Shown one piece after another: positions 31,658 to 41,275 of a DNA stretch of 64,000 nucleotides; position 1 is the first letter of the stretch, and each line of letters begins with the position of its first letter. The DNA comes from an uncultured Flavobacteriales bacterium (GTDB lineage Bacteria > Bacteroidota > Bacteroidia > Flavobacteriales > BACL11). The DNA lies in NCBI GenBank assembly GCA_943788405.1, contig CALSQD010000002.1:856850-920849 (forward strand), written 5' to 3'. Below the pieces are notes generated by a model. The model was given only the letters and a program-made list of their open reading frames with translations, was not told the DNA's origin and searched no databases. The position numbers were made by a program, and so were the translations under genes.

Positions 31658-33499
31658 TTGAAACAATTATTTTTCCTATTTATTTTAATCTGTACTAATC
31701 TTTTTGCACAAGAAAAAAACTGTGGAAGTAATTTACGACTCAATGAATATCTTAAAACAAATCCTGAAGCGATACAAAACCGTTTAAAATTAGAAAAACA
31801 AACATCAGAATTTCAATTTAAAAAAGGAGCAAATACAACAATTCCTGTTGTAGTACATGTAGTTTATAAAAATGGGAATGAAAATATTTCTGATGCTCAA
31901 ATACAAAGCCAGCTAGATGTACTGAATGAGGATTTTACACGCACCAATGCTGATGCTTTTAATACTCCTCCTAATTTTTTACCAATAGTAGCCAATACTC
32001 AAATCAACTTTTGCTTAGCTATGCAAACCCCTAATGGTAATCCAACCAATGGAATCATCAGGAAACAAACACCTAATAACTTTTTCCCACTTTTCGGTAA
32101 TGAAATCTATTATGATTCTTTAGGAGGGAGTACTGCCTGGAACACTAAAAAATATTTAAATATCTGGGTTTGTGAAACAGAAAATGGAGTGCTTGGCTGG
32201 TCTCAATTCCCCTCAGGAGGAGACCCAGAAACAGATGGTGTAATTATTGATTTTGAACATTTTGGAACAACTGGAACTGCAACCTACCCCTATAATTTAG
32301 GGAGAACTGCAACCCATGAAATTGGACATTGGTTTAATTTGTTTCATGTGTGGGGCGATAATAGTTGTGGGAACGATTGGGTAAACGACACTCCTATTCA
32401 AGAACAAGCAAATTTTGGCTGTAAGATACACCCTCATATTAGTTGCAGTAATTCAGGTGACATGTTTATGAACTTTATGGATTACACCAATGACGCCTGT
32501 ATGAATTCATTTACTGAAGGACAAAAAAACAGAATCTGGTCAAGCATTAGCAATTGGCGAATAGGACTACTTACCTCCAATGGCTGTATACCAGCAACCT
32601 TAGCAAATAGTGATGCGGGAGTTATTTCAATTTTAGAACCTAATAATCAGCAAACAAATTGTGCTAGCCCTATTTACCCAAAAGTAGTTTTGAAAAACTA
32701 TGGTGTAACTCCTTTAAATACTGTAACAATAAAATATAATATTGATGGTAGTAATGACTATTATCAGAGCTGGAATGGAAACTTAAATAGTAATGAAACC
32801 GATACTATTTTATTAGCAGGAATAGCAAGTACAGGTACTACTCATTTACTAAATGTAAGTACTAAAAACCCTAATAACACTCCTGATATTAATTATAGTA
32901 ATGATGAGGAATCAATCATTTTTTCATCCATAAATGGAGAGCAAGTGCAGCTAAGTCTAATGACTGATAATTACGCTTTAGAAACCTCATGGTTGCTACT
33001 GGATAATAATGATAATATTATTGATAGTGGAGATAACTTAGCAAATAATACTCTTTATCAAAACCTATATTGCTTAAGCTATAGTTGCTTTAAATTTGTA
33101 ATTAATGATAGTTATGGTGATGGGTTTTGTTGCAATTTAGGAAATGGGAGTTTCTCAATTACATCTAGTATAGAAAACAATCAGTATGCACAAAGTATTC
33201 CTTTTACTTTTTCAGACACCTCCTACTTTTGTATTGGAAATACAGCAATTGCTGAAAAAAATCAACTCTTTACTATCTACCCAAATCCAACTAATGGAAA
33301 CTTATGGATAAATCAGGAATTTGAATTCGATAATACTCCTATATTCGCACACATTTTAAATGGCTTTGGGCAAAGCATCTTTTCAGTAGAAATAGTGAAC
33401 AATAAAATTGATTTGAGTCGTTTAACTAATGGGATTTACCAATTAATCATAGAAATAAAAGAACAAAAATATTCACACAAAATAATAATCCAGAAATAA
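31658..33499 (+). CDS. Secreted M43 (pappalysin-like) metallopeptidase with T9SS tail
   Basis: The 613-residue protein uses a TTG start (31658): only this start gives the signal peptide (KQLFFLFILICTNLFAQ), and the next ATG is past it. The zinc site HEIGHWFNLFH is at 220-230 (HExxHxxxxxH) with the later Met-turn region MNFMDYTNDACM. A cysteine-containing segment (SCGNDWVNDTP) is typical of M43B. After a beta domain (CARDB-like, about 320-430) comes a C-terminal type A sorting domain (YPNPTNGNLWI ... LTNGIYQLIIEIKEQKYSHKIIIQK). It should be exported through T9SS as a surface or extracellular protease. The next gene starts 2 nt later. Confidence 0.88.
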   Translation: MKQLFFLFILICTNLFAQEKNCGSNLRLNEYLKTNPEAIQNRLKLEKQTSEFQFKKGANTTIPVVVHVVYKNGNENISDAQIQSQLDVLNEDFTRTNADAFNTPPNFLPIVANTQINFCLAMQTPNGNPTNGIIRKQTPNNFFPLFGNEIYYDSLGGSTAWNTKKYLNIWVCETENGVLGWSQFPSGGDPETDGVIIDFEHFGTTGTATYPYNLGRTATHEIGHWFNLFHVWGDNSCGNDWVNDTPIQEQANFGCKIHPHISCSNSGDMFMNFMDYTNDACMNSFTEGQKNRIWSSISNWRIGLLTSNGCIPATLANSDAGVISILEPNNQQTNCASPIYPKVVLKNYGVTPLNTVTIKYNIDGSNDYYQSWNGNLNSNETDTILLAGIASTGTTHLLNVSTKNPNNTPDINYSNDEESIIFSSINGEQVQLSLMTDNYALETSWLLLDNNDNIIDSGDNLANNTLYQNLYCLSYSCFKFVINDSYGDGFCCNLGNGSFSITSSIENNQYAQSIPFTFSDTSYFCIGNTAIAEKNQLFTIYPNPTNGNLWINQEFEFDNTPIFAHILNGFGQSIFSVEIVNNKIDLSRLTNGIYQLIIEIKEQKYSHKIIIQK

Positions 33500-33501
33500 C
33501 A

Positions 33502-34854
33502 ATGAGAACAATACTTATCCTTACCCTATCAATTATTTTCAGCTTACAGATCAATGCACAAGAAAACTTTAAAAAATGTTTAACTACCCCAATTGTAGAA
33601 AAAGAACTAATTAGCAACCCTGATTATTCAAAAGGAAGAAAATATTCAATTTCCCAAAATACTGCTTGGATAAAAGCAAATAACTCATCAAAAGAAACTA
33701 TTAATATTCCTGTTGTTGTTCATATTATCCATAAATCAACCTATACACAAATTGGTCAGGGAAACAACATTTCTAATGAACAAATTGCAGATGCTCTTAG
33801 AATATTAAATGAAGACTATAGTAAAACAAATCCTGAATTTCCTAACCCTCCAAGAAATACTTTTGTGAATTATGCTGGAACTGCTAATATGAAATTTTGT
33901 TTAGCAACTATTGATCCTAATGGTAACCCTACAAACGGGATTACTAGAACTCCAACTACAAAGAATTCTTTTGATGCCGATACTGAAAGCAATGATATGA
34001 AGCAAAACTCAACATCAGGAATAGATGCTTGGGACCCATCAAAATATTTAAATATTTGGGTATGTAACCTAACCAATTCAGGTGGAGGTGGAATGACGCT
34101 TGGATACGCCTATTTACCAGGTCTACCATCTTGGAATGCTTGGAAAGATGGATTAGTCATAGATTTTCAATATTTTGGTACTATTGATGGAGCTTCATCA
34201 AATAGTGATGGAAGAACAGCTACTCACGAAATTGGACATTACTTAGGGTTAAATCATACATTTTCAGAAAGTAATTGGCCTAACTATACTTGTCTTGATG
34301 CTCAAGGAAATGCTCAATGTTGTGATAGAGATGAAGGTAATGTAGATGATACACCAGCTACTGATGGAATTTATTGGGGAAGCGTAAATTCTTCAACTAA
34401 TAACAATACTTGTAATGACATGCAATATCCGAACACATTTACAACAGATGTACTAGATATGGATGAAAATTTTATGGCTTATTCTACTAATTCTTGGATG
34501 TTTACAATTGATCAAGTAAATGTTATGAATGCTACCTTAAATGGTTACCGTTCTTCTTTAAAAAACTCAACAGTCAGCATGAATTGTACAGGCAGTATTA
34601 GTACACAGATAAATAATTTTCAATTAGAAAACTTACATATTTACCCAAATCCAACAATTGGGAAATTAAATATTACTTCTGCTAATAAAATTAATAGTTT
34701 AAGTCTTACCAACATTATTGGAAAACAAATATTATTTACTGAAAACTTTACAGCAAATACCATTGATTTATCATCCTTTGAAAATGGCGTATATTTCATC
34801 AATATTACTACTGATAAAGGAACTCATATTGAAAAAATTATTCTAACTAAATAA
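33502..34854 (+). CDS. Second secreted M43 metallopeptidase with T9SS tail
   Basis: The 450-residue protein is a shorter relative of the preceding gene. It has signal peptide MRTILILTLSIIFSLQINAQ, the zinc site HEIGHYLGLNH (242-252), the CxDTP-like segment VDDTPATDG, and the Met-turn in NFMAYSTNSWM. The type A sorting domain (IYPNPTIGKLNI ... FENGVYFINITTDKGTHIEKIILTK) follows directly, without the extra beta domain. Shared blocks with the upstream paralogue (NIPVVVHIIHKS, NPTNGI, KYLNIWVC) indicate tandem duplication and divergence. Its stop overlaps the mqnE start by 1 nt. Confidence 0.9.
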   Translation: MRTILILTLSIIFSLQINAQENFKKCLTTPIVEKELISNPDYSKGRKYSISQNTAWIKANNSSKETINIPVVVHIIHKSTYTQIGQGNNISNEQIADALRILNEDYSKTNPEFPNPPRNTFVNYAGTANMKFCLATIDPNGNPTNGITRTPTTKNSFDADTESNDMKQNSTSGIDAWDPSKYLNIWVCNLTNSGGGGMTLGYAYLPGLPSWNAWKDGLVIDFQYFGTIDGASSNSDGRTATHEIGHYLGLNHTFSESNWPNYTCLDAQGNAQCCDRDEGNVDDTPATDGIYWGSVNSSTNNNTCNDMQYPNTFTTDVLDMDENFMAYSTNSWMFTIDQVNVMNATLNGYRSSLKNSTVSMNCTGSISTQINNFQLENLHIYPNPTIGKLNITSANKINSLSLTNIIGKQILFTENFTANTIDLSSFENGVYFINITTDKGTHIEKIILTK

Positions 34855-35972
34855 TGATAAAAACGAATTTAGTTCTTGAACAAATAACGAATGGTTTACA
34901 ATCCATAGTACAAAAAGTAATTCAGGAAGAAAGAATAACTGAACAGGAAGGGATTAAACTTTTCACAGAAGCTCCTCTCCCACTATTAGGAACATTAGCA
35001 AATGCTATTCGTGAAAAGAAAAATGGAAACAAAACTTTCTTCAATAAAAACATACATATTGAGCCTACTAATATTTGTGTATTTGATTGCAAATTTTGCG
35101 CCTATTCCATAAAGATAAGTAAAAAGGAGGATGCTTGGGAATCTACTATTGATGAAATGGTAGACAAACTAAAAGAATATGAAGGAAAAGAAATAACAGA
35201 AGTACATTTAGTTGGAGGTGTTCATCCAAAAATGGGGTTACATTATTTTATTGAACTTATTCAAAAAATTAAAGCCTTACGACCAGATATTCATGTAAAA
35301 GCATTTACAGCTGTTGAACTAGAGTATATGTGCCGAAAAGCAAAAGTAAGCTATAAAGAAGGACTACAAATGCTAAAAGATGCAGGACAAGATTCCCTAC
35401 CAGGAGGAGGTGCAGAAATATTTGCAACAGAAGTAAGAGATGAAATATGTAAGGATAAATGCTCAGCAGAACAATGGTTAGAAATACATGAAACTGCCCA
35501 TAGTTTAGATATGCCATCTAATGCGACTATACTATATGGACATATTGAAAAACCTGAACATATTGTTGACCACATGAGTAGATTAAGAAACTTACAAGAT
35601 AAAACTAATGGCTTTAATACTTTCATTCCTTTAAAATACCGTAACGGAAATAACCAAATGTCTCACATCAATGAAGTGAGTGTTGTTAAGGACATGAGAC
35701 TATATGCTTTTGCTAGGATTTTTATGGATAATTTCAATCACTTAAAGGCATATTGGCCAATGATTGGTAAAAAGACTACACAAAATTTACTAGCCTTTGG
35801 AGTAGATGATATTGATGGGACAATTGATGATACAACAAAAATTTATTCTATGGCAGGGGTTGAGGATCAAAACCCGACAATGAGTACTGATGAGCTTGTA
35901 AGCTTAATTAAACAAGTAGGAAGAACTCCAATTGAACGAGATACCGTTTACAATACAGTTAAAGAATATTAA
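34854..35972 (+). CDS. mqnE: Aminofutalosine synthase (radical SAM) MqnE
   Basis: MqnE joins 3-[(1-carboxyvinyl)oxy]benzoate to SAM in the futalosine route to menaquinone. The 372-residue protein has the radical-SAM cluster C75, C79, C82 (NICVFDCKFCAYS), VHLVGGVHPKMGLHYF and LPGGGAEIFATEVRDEIC, which place it in the MqnE/MqnC/CofH group. The AEIF and the NICVFDC motifs favour MqnE. ATG 34854 overlaps the protease stop (TAATG). Its 3' end overlaps the convergent rluD gene by 4 nt. Other mqn genes are not in the window, and its pairing with a protease gene is likely incidental. Confidence 0.88.
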   Translation: MIKTNLVLEQITNGLQSIVQKVIQEERITEQEGIKLFTEAPLPLLGTLANAIREKKNGNKTFFNKNIHIEPTNICVFDCKFCAYSIKISKKEDAWESTIDEMVDKLKEYEGKEITEVHLVGGVHPKMGLHYFIELIQKIKALRPDIHVKAFTAVELEYMCRKAKVSYKEGLQMLKDAGQDSLPGGGAEIFATEVRDEICKDKCSAEQWLEIHETAHSLDMPSNATILYGHIEKPEHIVDHMSRLRNLQDKTNGFNTFIPLKYRNGNNQMSHINEVSVVKDMRLYAFARIFMDNFNHLKAYWPMIGKKTTQNLLAFGVDDIDGTIDDTTKIYSMAGVEDQNPTMSTDELVSLIKQVGRTPIERDTVYNTVKEY

Positions 35973-36976
35973 AGCTGCTGATGGTTAGCATATTTGCGCC
36001 ATTTTTCAATCAGCAACTGCATATCATCAGCTAATTCTGAATCAAAAAACACCTCTTTTTTAGTGGTAGGGTGTGTAAATCCTAATGATTTTGCATGTAA
36101 GGCTTGTCTGTCACAAATCTTAAAACAGTTTTGAACAAACTGCTTATATTTTGTAAAAGTAGTTCCTTTTAAGATGCGATCACCTCCATATTCATTGTCA
36201 TTAAAAAGTGGATGACCAATATGTTTAAAATGGGCTCTAATTTGATGAGTTCTACCTGTTTCTAATTTACACTCAATTAAAGTAGTATAACCAAAACGCT
36301 CCAACACTTTATAATGCGAAACAGCATGTTTTCCATTTTCACCATCAGGGAAAACATCCATTATTTTTCTATTCTTTAAACTTCTACCAATATGCCCAGT
36401 TATTGTTCCTTCCTCTTCTTTCACATTTCCCCAAACTAAAGCAATATACTTTCTATTCAAATCTCTATCTTCAAACTTTTTAGCCAAAGTAGTCATACTA
36501 GTTTCAGTTTTAGCTATCACTAAAATTCCTGAAGTATTTTTATCAATTCTATGCACTAAACCAGGTCTATCCTTCTCTCCCATATTGGGTAAGTTCTGAA
36601 AATGGAAAGCTAAGGCATTCACTAAAGTCCCATCATAATTTCCAAAACCAGGGTGAACAACCATTCCTGCATCCTTATTAACAATTAATAAATCATCATC
36701 CTCATATGTAATATTGATTGGAATATCTTGTGGCAATAACTCATTCTTTTCTTGTGGATAATCATAAATTACCGTTACAACATCATTACCTTTTACCTTA
36801 TAATTGGATTTTACAACCAAACCGTTCACCTTTACATTACCTGCTTTTACAGCTTGTTGTATTTTAGATCTAGTTGCAAACTCAACAAAATTTTGCAAAT
36901 ACTTATCTACTCTCAAAGGGTTTTGCCCTTTATCAGCAATGAATTTATAATGTTCAAACTTTTTTTCTTCCTCCAT
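35969..36976 (-). CDS. rluD: Ribosomal large-subunit pseudouridine synthase RluD-like
   Basis: This enzyme makes pseudouridine in 23S rRNA. The 335-residue protein (ATG 36976; a TTG upstream is the alternative) has an N-terminal S4 RNA-binding domain (RVDKYLQNFVEFATRSKIQ, with VKVNGLVVKSNYKV). The catalytic motif is GLVHRIDKNTSGILVIAK, which contains the active Asp. A GRTHQIRAHFKHIGHPLFND motif and the C-terminal DRQALHAKSLGFTHP are present. It begins 1 nt after a T9SS-protein stop and ends against mqnE in convergent overlap. RluD is favoured over RluA/C by size and the S4 domain. Confidence 0.9.
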   Translation of the reverse strand: MEEEKKFEHYKFIADKGQNPLRVDKYLQNFVEFATRSKIQQAVKAGNVKVNGLVVKSNYKVKGNDVVTVIYDYPQEKNELLPQDIPINITYEDDDLLIVNKDAGMVVHPGFGNYDGTLVNALAFHFQNLPNMGEKDRPGLVHRIDKNTSGILVIAKTETSMTTLAKKFEDRDLNRKYIALVWGNVKEEEGTITGHIGRSLKNRKIMDVFPDGENGKHAVSHYKVLERFGYTTLIECKLETGRTHQIRAHFKHIGHPLFNDNEYGGDRILKGTTFTKYKQFVQNCFKICDRQALHAKSLGFTHPTTKKEVFFDSELADDMQLLIEKWRKYANHQQL

Positions 36977-36977
36977 T

Positions 36978-38771
36978 CTACTCAATTATAAATTTTTGAA
37001 AACTTCTATTCTTCTCATTATTAATTTCAACAACATACATTCCTGATGGTAAGTTAGCAGTATTTACCTTACACTTTTTATCGTCAACAAACAATTGTTT
37101 TACAAGCATTCCTTGCAAGTTATAAATTGAAATTAAATTATCAGTTGAATTTAAAAGTATATTAATTTCTTGTTTTGCAGGATTAGGATATAATATGAAA
37201 GAATTCTGCTTTAACTCAACTTGAGACAAAACAACTTCCTCCATATTTACAATTGGCCTTATCATCCAGGCGCCAGGATAAGCTGAATTATTCCAAACGG
37301 ACCCTATATTATAAAACATATAATCATTTGCCAACTTATTTTTATCCAAGCCAATATTTAACAAATCACTTGTAGTTTGTTCCCAACCAACATAAAAAGT
37401 ACCAATCAATTGAAATAAAGAATCCAAATAATAATAGTGGAACTCTCCATTTTCAGTATGCTCAGGGTAAACCAGTTGCTGATGAATTATATTTCCTGGC
37501 TGACCTCCATTATTATCCCAAACTGTTAAGTAAAAAGGAATATGGTTTACAGAATCCAACATCTGTGGAAAATACATTTGTATAGCCCTTAAAGTGTCAG
37601 GACGATTAAGTTTAAATTGATAAGCTAGTTTTGCTCCAATTGTATTAATACCATAAGCTGATTCTGCAGTTCCATCATCATAAGCAAAACTTGAGTTAAA
37701 TTCTTGCTGATAATATAAAGTATCATTAAATTTATTATCCTCTTGCCCTGTGCCAATAACATGCTGTACTAAAAACGAAACACTATCAGGAAATAGAGAA
37801 GAGAAAACAGAGGAATTAATTGAAATAGGAGGGTTTGTGAATTCAAAGTTACCTACAGAATCAAAGTCAAAAACACTAACATTTCTAGTTGGACCTAAGG
37901 TTGGATAATGAGCAATATTCACATCATTTTCATAAATATTATAGTGGTAATCCACATTGATACTTGCCCCATTATTTCTTAAGAAAATAGCAGCCGTATC
38001 ATTCATCTCAGCTGCCTCATTATTCTTAAAATGAGTCCAAGGCATTTGTTCGTACCTTTTTAAAAAAGAAGGAGCAGCATACACAAAGGAAACATCATTT
38101 AATTTTATTGTGTCATTCGGATTTATAAACGCATCTAATTTTATATAATCAATATGCCAATGATCAAAATTTCCAGAAAGTGTCGCATAATTTCTAAACC
38201 TAAATTGGAATGCATTATGCAAAAATTTTGATTCACTAATCAACTCAATTACTTTTTCAAATTCTTGCATTGACTGTCCATTTGCAATCCATATTTCCTC
38301 CCACCCTAAAGTGTCATTTAAAAACTCTAACACTAACCTATCTTGATTTTGAGGAGCATCCCCCATTCCTTTTCCTTGAAAATAAAACATTAAATAAGCA
38401 GTGTCTACTACTGATAAATCAATCTGTTGAGATAATAAAGTGTCAGAAGGTTCAGAAGGATTATTTTGAGCAAAATCTCTTGCAAAACCAAACTGATCTA
38501 AACCATCAAAAGTAGCAACACCAATAGTAACAGGGTTGATAGGATAAGTTTGATTAATAAACACACTACTTTGTTGCCATAAATCAATGTTAGCAGAAGA
38601 AGAGTTATAAGAGAAATCATCAAAGAAAGGCAAGGTAATTGCACTCTTATTTTGCTTAACTAAAACCTTATTACTTTTTAAAATAGGATTACTCACTAAA
38701 TTTGAGATAACCTCCTGCCCTTTTAAAAATGAAGAGTGGAATAAAATAACTATAAGTAGAATATTTCTCAT
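36978..38771 (-). CDS. Exported protein with type A T9SS sorting domain
   Basis: The 597-residue protein has a signal peptide (MRNILLIVILFHSSFLKGQ) and a long all-beta middle of unknown function (e.g. LPFFDDFSYNSSSANIDLWQ, and WIANGQSMQEFEKVI). It ends with a classic sorting domain: FILYPNPAKQEINILLNS, ISIYNLQGMLVKQLF, LPSGMYVVEINNEKNRSFQKFIIE. I recognise no catalytic motif. A discoidin/MAM-like fold is possible for the part beginning PFFDDFS. It lies between the PASTA gene (1-nt overlap) and rluD (1-nt gap), an arrangement that I recall as common in flavobacteria. Confidence 0.8.
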   Translation of the reverse strand: MRNILLIVILFHSSFLKGQEVISNLVSNPILKSNKVLVKQNKSAITLPFFDDFSYNSSSANIDLWQQSSVFINQTYPINPVTIGVATFDGLDQFGFARDFAQNNPSEPSDTLLSQQIDLSVVDTAYLMFYFQGKGMGDAPQNQDRLVLEFLNDTLGWEEIWIANGQSMQEFEKVIELISESKFLHNAFQFRFRNYATLSGNFDHWHIDYIKLDAFINPNDTIKLNDVSFVYAAPSFLKRYEQMPWTHFKNNEAAEMNDTAAIFLRNNGASINVDYHYNIYENDVNIAHYPTLGPTRNVSVFDFDSVGNFEFTNPPISINSSVFSSLFPDSVSFLVQHVIGTGQEDNKFNDTLYYQQEFNSSFAYDDGTAESAYGINTIGAKLAYQFKLNRPDTLRAIQMYFPQMLDSVNHIPFYLTVWDNNGGQPGNIIHQQLVYPEHTENGEFHYYYLDSLFQLIGTFYVGWEQTTSDLLNIGLDKNKLANDYMFYNIGSVWNNSAYPGAWMIRPIVNMEEVVLSQVELKQNSFILYPNPAKQEINILLNSTDNLISIYNLQGMLVKQLFVDDKKCKVNTANLPSGMYVVEINNEKNRSFQKFIIE

Positions 38772-39538
38772 TATAAAGTATTTACATTCTCATTTTCAAA
38801 AAACAAATCTATTGCAGACCCAATATTCAAAGTATTATCATCACCAATAGGGAATTGCTTATAAATAATAGCTGAAGATGAATCTTGCACAGAGGTTTTA
38901 AAAATTTCAGAACCAATATTTAATGAAGTTGATTTTAGTACAATATTTGCTTCCATTCTAGTTAAGCCAATTAAATTAGGAACAATTACACTTTGTTTAC
39001 TTAAACCTTTCCCAACTACTAAATCAACAATTGTACCAATATATAACTCTTGTCCTATTTCAATTTTGATACCATTAATTTTATAACTCAATACTTTATT
39101 TGTTGCAATATCTGCTCGGTATTCAAGCTTTCCTACTTCTAATCCATTTTTTTCTAGCTTTCTTATAGCTTGACGCAATGATAAATCATAAATATCAGGA
39201 AAAGCAACTTTTCTAGATTGCAAAGAGTTAATTGTTAAATAAATTTTTCTATTGCGTTTTACATCTGTTAAGGGTTCTGGATCTTGATTTACTACTATTC
39301 CCTTTTCTCTACTTCTATCAAAAATAGAATCAATAATTACCACTCTAATATCATTGGCTTCAGCTACAGAATCCAATTGGGAAATTTGCATATTATTAAA
39401 ATCAGGAACGGGAATATACTTATTGTGCAAGGTATAATAATCCAAATACTTTAACCAACCAACAAATAGTATGATCAGAGTAAATCCTGCTAATGCTAAA
39501 TTTTTATAAAACTTTCTATCTTTTAAAATGGCTAACAT
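38771..39538 (-). CDS. PASTA-domain membrane protein
   Basis: The 255-residue protein has one N-terminal membrane helix (about 12-30, LALAGFTLIILFVGWL) followed by three PASTA repeats (about 40-110, 110-180, 180-250) with the signature xxPDFNNM, VAFPDIYDLSLRQAIRKLEKNGL and VPNLIGLTRMEANIVLKS. PASTA domains bind peptidoglycan-related ligands, so it probably acts at the cell envelope. It has no kinase domain, unlike the PknB type. It is transcribed away from ddl (cell-wall ligase) across a 110-bp gap. A TATATTTG box is at 39573-39580. Confidence 0.82.
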   Translation of the reverse strand: MLAILKDRKFYKNLALAGFTLIILFVGWLKYLDYYTLHNKYIPVPDFNNMQISQLDSVAEANDIRVVIIDSIFDRSREKGIVVNQDPEPLTDVKRNRKIYLTINSLQSRKVAFPDIYDLSLRQAIRKLEKNGLEVGKLEYRADIATNKVLSYKINGIKIEIGQELYIGTIVDLVVGKGLSKQSVIVPNLIGLTRMEANIVLKSTSLNIGSEIFKTSVQDSSSAIIYKQFPIGDDNTLNIGSAIDLFFENENVNTL

Positions 39539-39572
39539 TTATGGCTTGTATTTCTTGTTGGATAACGATTTA

Positions 39573-39580
39573 CAAATATA
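39573..39580 (-). promoter_or_regulatory. Putative -7 box (TATATTTG) of the PASTA operon
   Basis: Minus-strand TATATTTG fits TAnnTTTG, 34 nt before the PASTA-protein ATG at 39538. It lies in the divergent region shared with ddl. Confidence 0.5.
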
Positions 39581-39648
39581 AAAATTATGAATGCAAAGGA
39601 GTTTGATAAACAATAAATATTTTGTTAGTTTGTTTTAGAATTTATAAG

Positions 39649-40614
39649 ATGAAAAACATTGCAATTTTAACGGGTGGCGATTCTGCTGAATATGAGATTT
39701 CCATACTTAGTGCTAATACCGTATTACAACATTTAAACCCTAAACTATTTAAAGGCTATATTATTCATCTAAAAGATGATAAATTCACTGCCCTTATTCA
39801 AGATAAAAAAATTGATATTGACAAAAGTAATTTTACTTTTGAGTTAGAAAATAAGCTTATTTCGTTTGATATTGTTTTCATGGCTTTGCACGGACCACCT
39901 GCTGAAAATGGTTTAATTCAACCCTATTTTGATAACCTAAATATTCCTTATACTTCTTGCAATGCAAAGGTATCCGCTTTAACTTTTGATAAATATGAAT
40001 GCAATGAAAGGTTAAAGCAATTAGGTTTTGATTGTGCAAAATCCTATATGTATGAATTAGGAAATATAATTGATACAACTACTATAATCAATACGGTTGG
40101 ACTACCTTGTTTTGTAAAGCCAAATGGTGCAGGTTCTAGTCATGGAATTTCAAAAGTAAAACAAGAAAGCGAATTAAGTTCAGCCATGAACCATGCACTT
40201 AAACATGATGATAAAGTACTTATTGAACAATTTATTGATGGTATAGAAGTAAGTTCTGGAGTATTTTTTAATGGAAAGTCAATTCAAGCTTTACCTATTA
40301 CTGAGATAGTAAGTGAAAATGAATTCTTTGATTATCAAGCAAAATATGAAGGGAAATCAGAAGAAATAACCCCTGCAAGAATCAGTAAACAACAAACTAC
40401 TGAGGTTCAAAATACAACTATTGATATTTACAAAGAGATGAATTTAACTGGCATTTGTCGTGTTGATTACATCATTATGAATGAAAAAGCATATGTTATT
40501 GAAATCAATACTATTCCAGGTTTATCAGAAGAAAGTTTAATACCTCAACAACTAAAAGTTGCCAACTTAAAACTTTCTGCAATTTTTGAAACTTGCCTGT
40601 TAAACACTAAATAA
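39649..40614 (+). CDS. ddl: D-alanine--D-alanine ligase
   Basis: This ATP-grasp enzyme makes the D-Ala-D-Ala of peptidoglycan. The 321-residue product starts at ATG 39649 (MKNIAILTGGDSAEYEIS); an upstream frame extension adds 9 residues without counterpart. Motifs include ALHGPPAENGLIQPYFD, FVKPNGAGSSHGIS, EQFIDGIEVSSGVF, EITPARIS and RVDYIIMNEKAYVIEINTIPG; the last carries the metal-binding ExN. The size is slightly below E. coli DdlB. It is transcribed away from the PASTA gene. Confidence 0.94.
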   Translation: MKNIAILTGGDSAEYEISILSANTVLQHLNPKLFKGYIIHLKDDKFTALIQDKKIDIDKSNFTFELENKLISFDIVFMALHGPPAENGLIQPYFDNLNIPYTSCNAKVSALTFDKYECNERLKQLGFDCAKSYMYELGNIIDTTTIINTVGLPCFVKPNGAGSSHGISKVKQESELSSAMNHALKHDDKVLIEQFIDGIEVSSGVFFNGKSIQALPITEIVSENEFFDYQAKYEGKSEEITPARISKQQTTEVQNTTIDIYKEMNLTGICRVDYIIMNEKAYVIEINTIPGLSEESLIPQQLKVANLKLSAIFETCLLNTK

Positions 40615-40649
40615 TAAGTAATATATTAGCCCCAAATTATTTCACAAAG

Positions 40650-41207
40650 ATGAGCGAAAGAACAAATGATGATAAGCTAAGGATTCTTCAGGAACGATTA
40701 GCCCAAATAAAGAAGAAAAATGAAACTCCTACTCCTCCAAGATTTCAAAGGGAAGAGGTAATAGAAATTGCAACTCCCCAGGTTGAAACTCCCATTAAGG
40801 AGAAGAAACCTTTAGATTTAGGATGGGTTAAAAAAGTAGTAATTGTTGGGTCAGTAGCTTTTGGAGTATATTATGGTTATACTAATATTGATTTCAATTC
40901 TCTAGTTCCTGATCTTTCTTCAGAAGAAGTTGTTGAAGAACAAGCTCCATTTGAATTAGAATACAACTTAAACTTCACTGGAAATCAATTAGCAATTATT
41001 GGCTCTTTTGAAGATGAAGGTTCTGCTAAAGCAATGGTAAATGATTTAAAAGTAAAAGGATTCAAATGTGATTATTTCTTTTTACCAAATCAATCAAATA
41101 GTACTGAAGAAATTTACAATGTATTTATTGGTCCTTATGAAAATGAAGAAGAAACTAATCAATGGGCTAAAAGCTTAGAAGCTGAATTCACAATTATAAA
41201 TCTTTAA
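40650..41207 (+). CDS. Membrane protein with a SPOR-like C-terminal domain
   Basis: The 185-residue protein has a basic, Lys/Glu-rich N-terminus with a coiled-coil character (LRILQERLAQIKKKNE), one membrane helix (about 67-83, VVIVGSVAFGVYYGYTN) and a C-terminal domain whose pattern fits SPOR: GNQLAIIGSFEDEGSAKAM, VKGFKCDYFF, YNVFIGPYENEEETNQWAKSL. SPOR domains bind denuded glycan at division sites, so a role in division or envelope remodelling is suggested. It lies 36 nt after ddl and is followed by a strong terminator. Confidence 0.72.
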   Translation: MSERTNDDKLRILQERLAQIKKKNETPTPPRFQREEVIEIATPQVETPIKEKKPLDLGWVKKVVIVGSVAFGVYYGYTNIDFNSLVPDLSSEEVVEEQAPFELEYNLNFTGNQLAIIGSFEDEGSAKAMVNDLKVKGFKCDYFFLPNQSNSTEEIYNVFIGPYENEEETNQWAKSLEAEFTIINL

Positions 41208-41226
41208 TCTAAAAGATTTATTCAAA

Positions 41227-41256
41227 AAGAAAACCCACTCAATGAGTGGGTTTTTT
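41227..41256. terminator. Bidirectional terminator between the SPOR gene and rny
   Basis: aaaacccact and agtgggtttt are perfect arms around a short loop (41230-41254), followed on the plus strand by TTTTTT and on the minus strand by TTTTCTTTTTG. It serves the two convergent transcripts. Confidence 0.88.
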
Positions 41257-41275
41257 ATTGCTATATTTTTAGAGC

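Noticed and set aside
38270-38515. 81-residue frame on the plus strand
   Set aside because: Antisense of the T9SS protein at 36978-38771 with no independent support.
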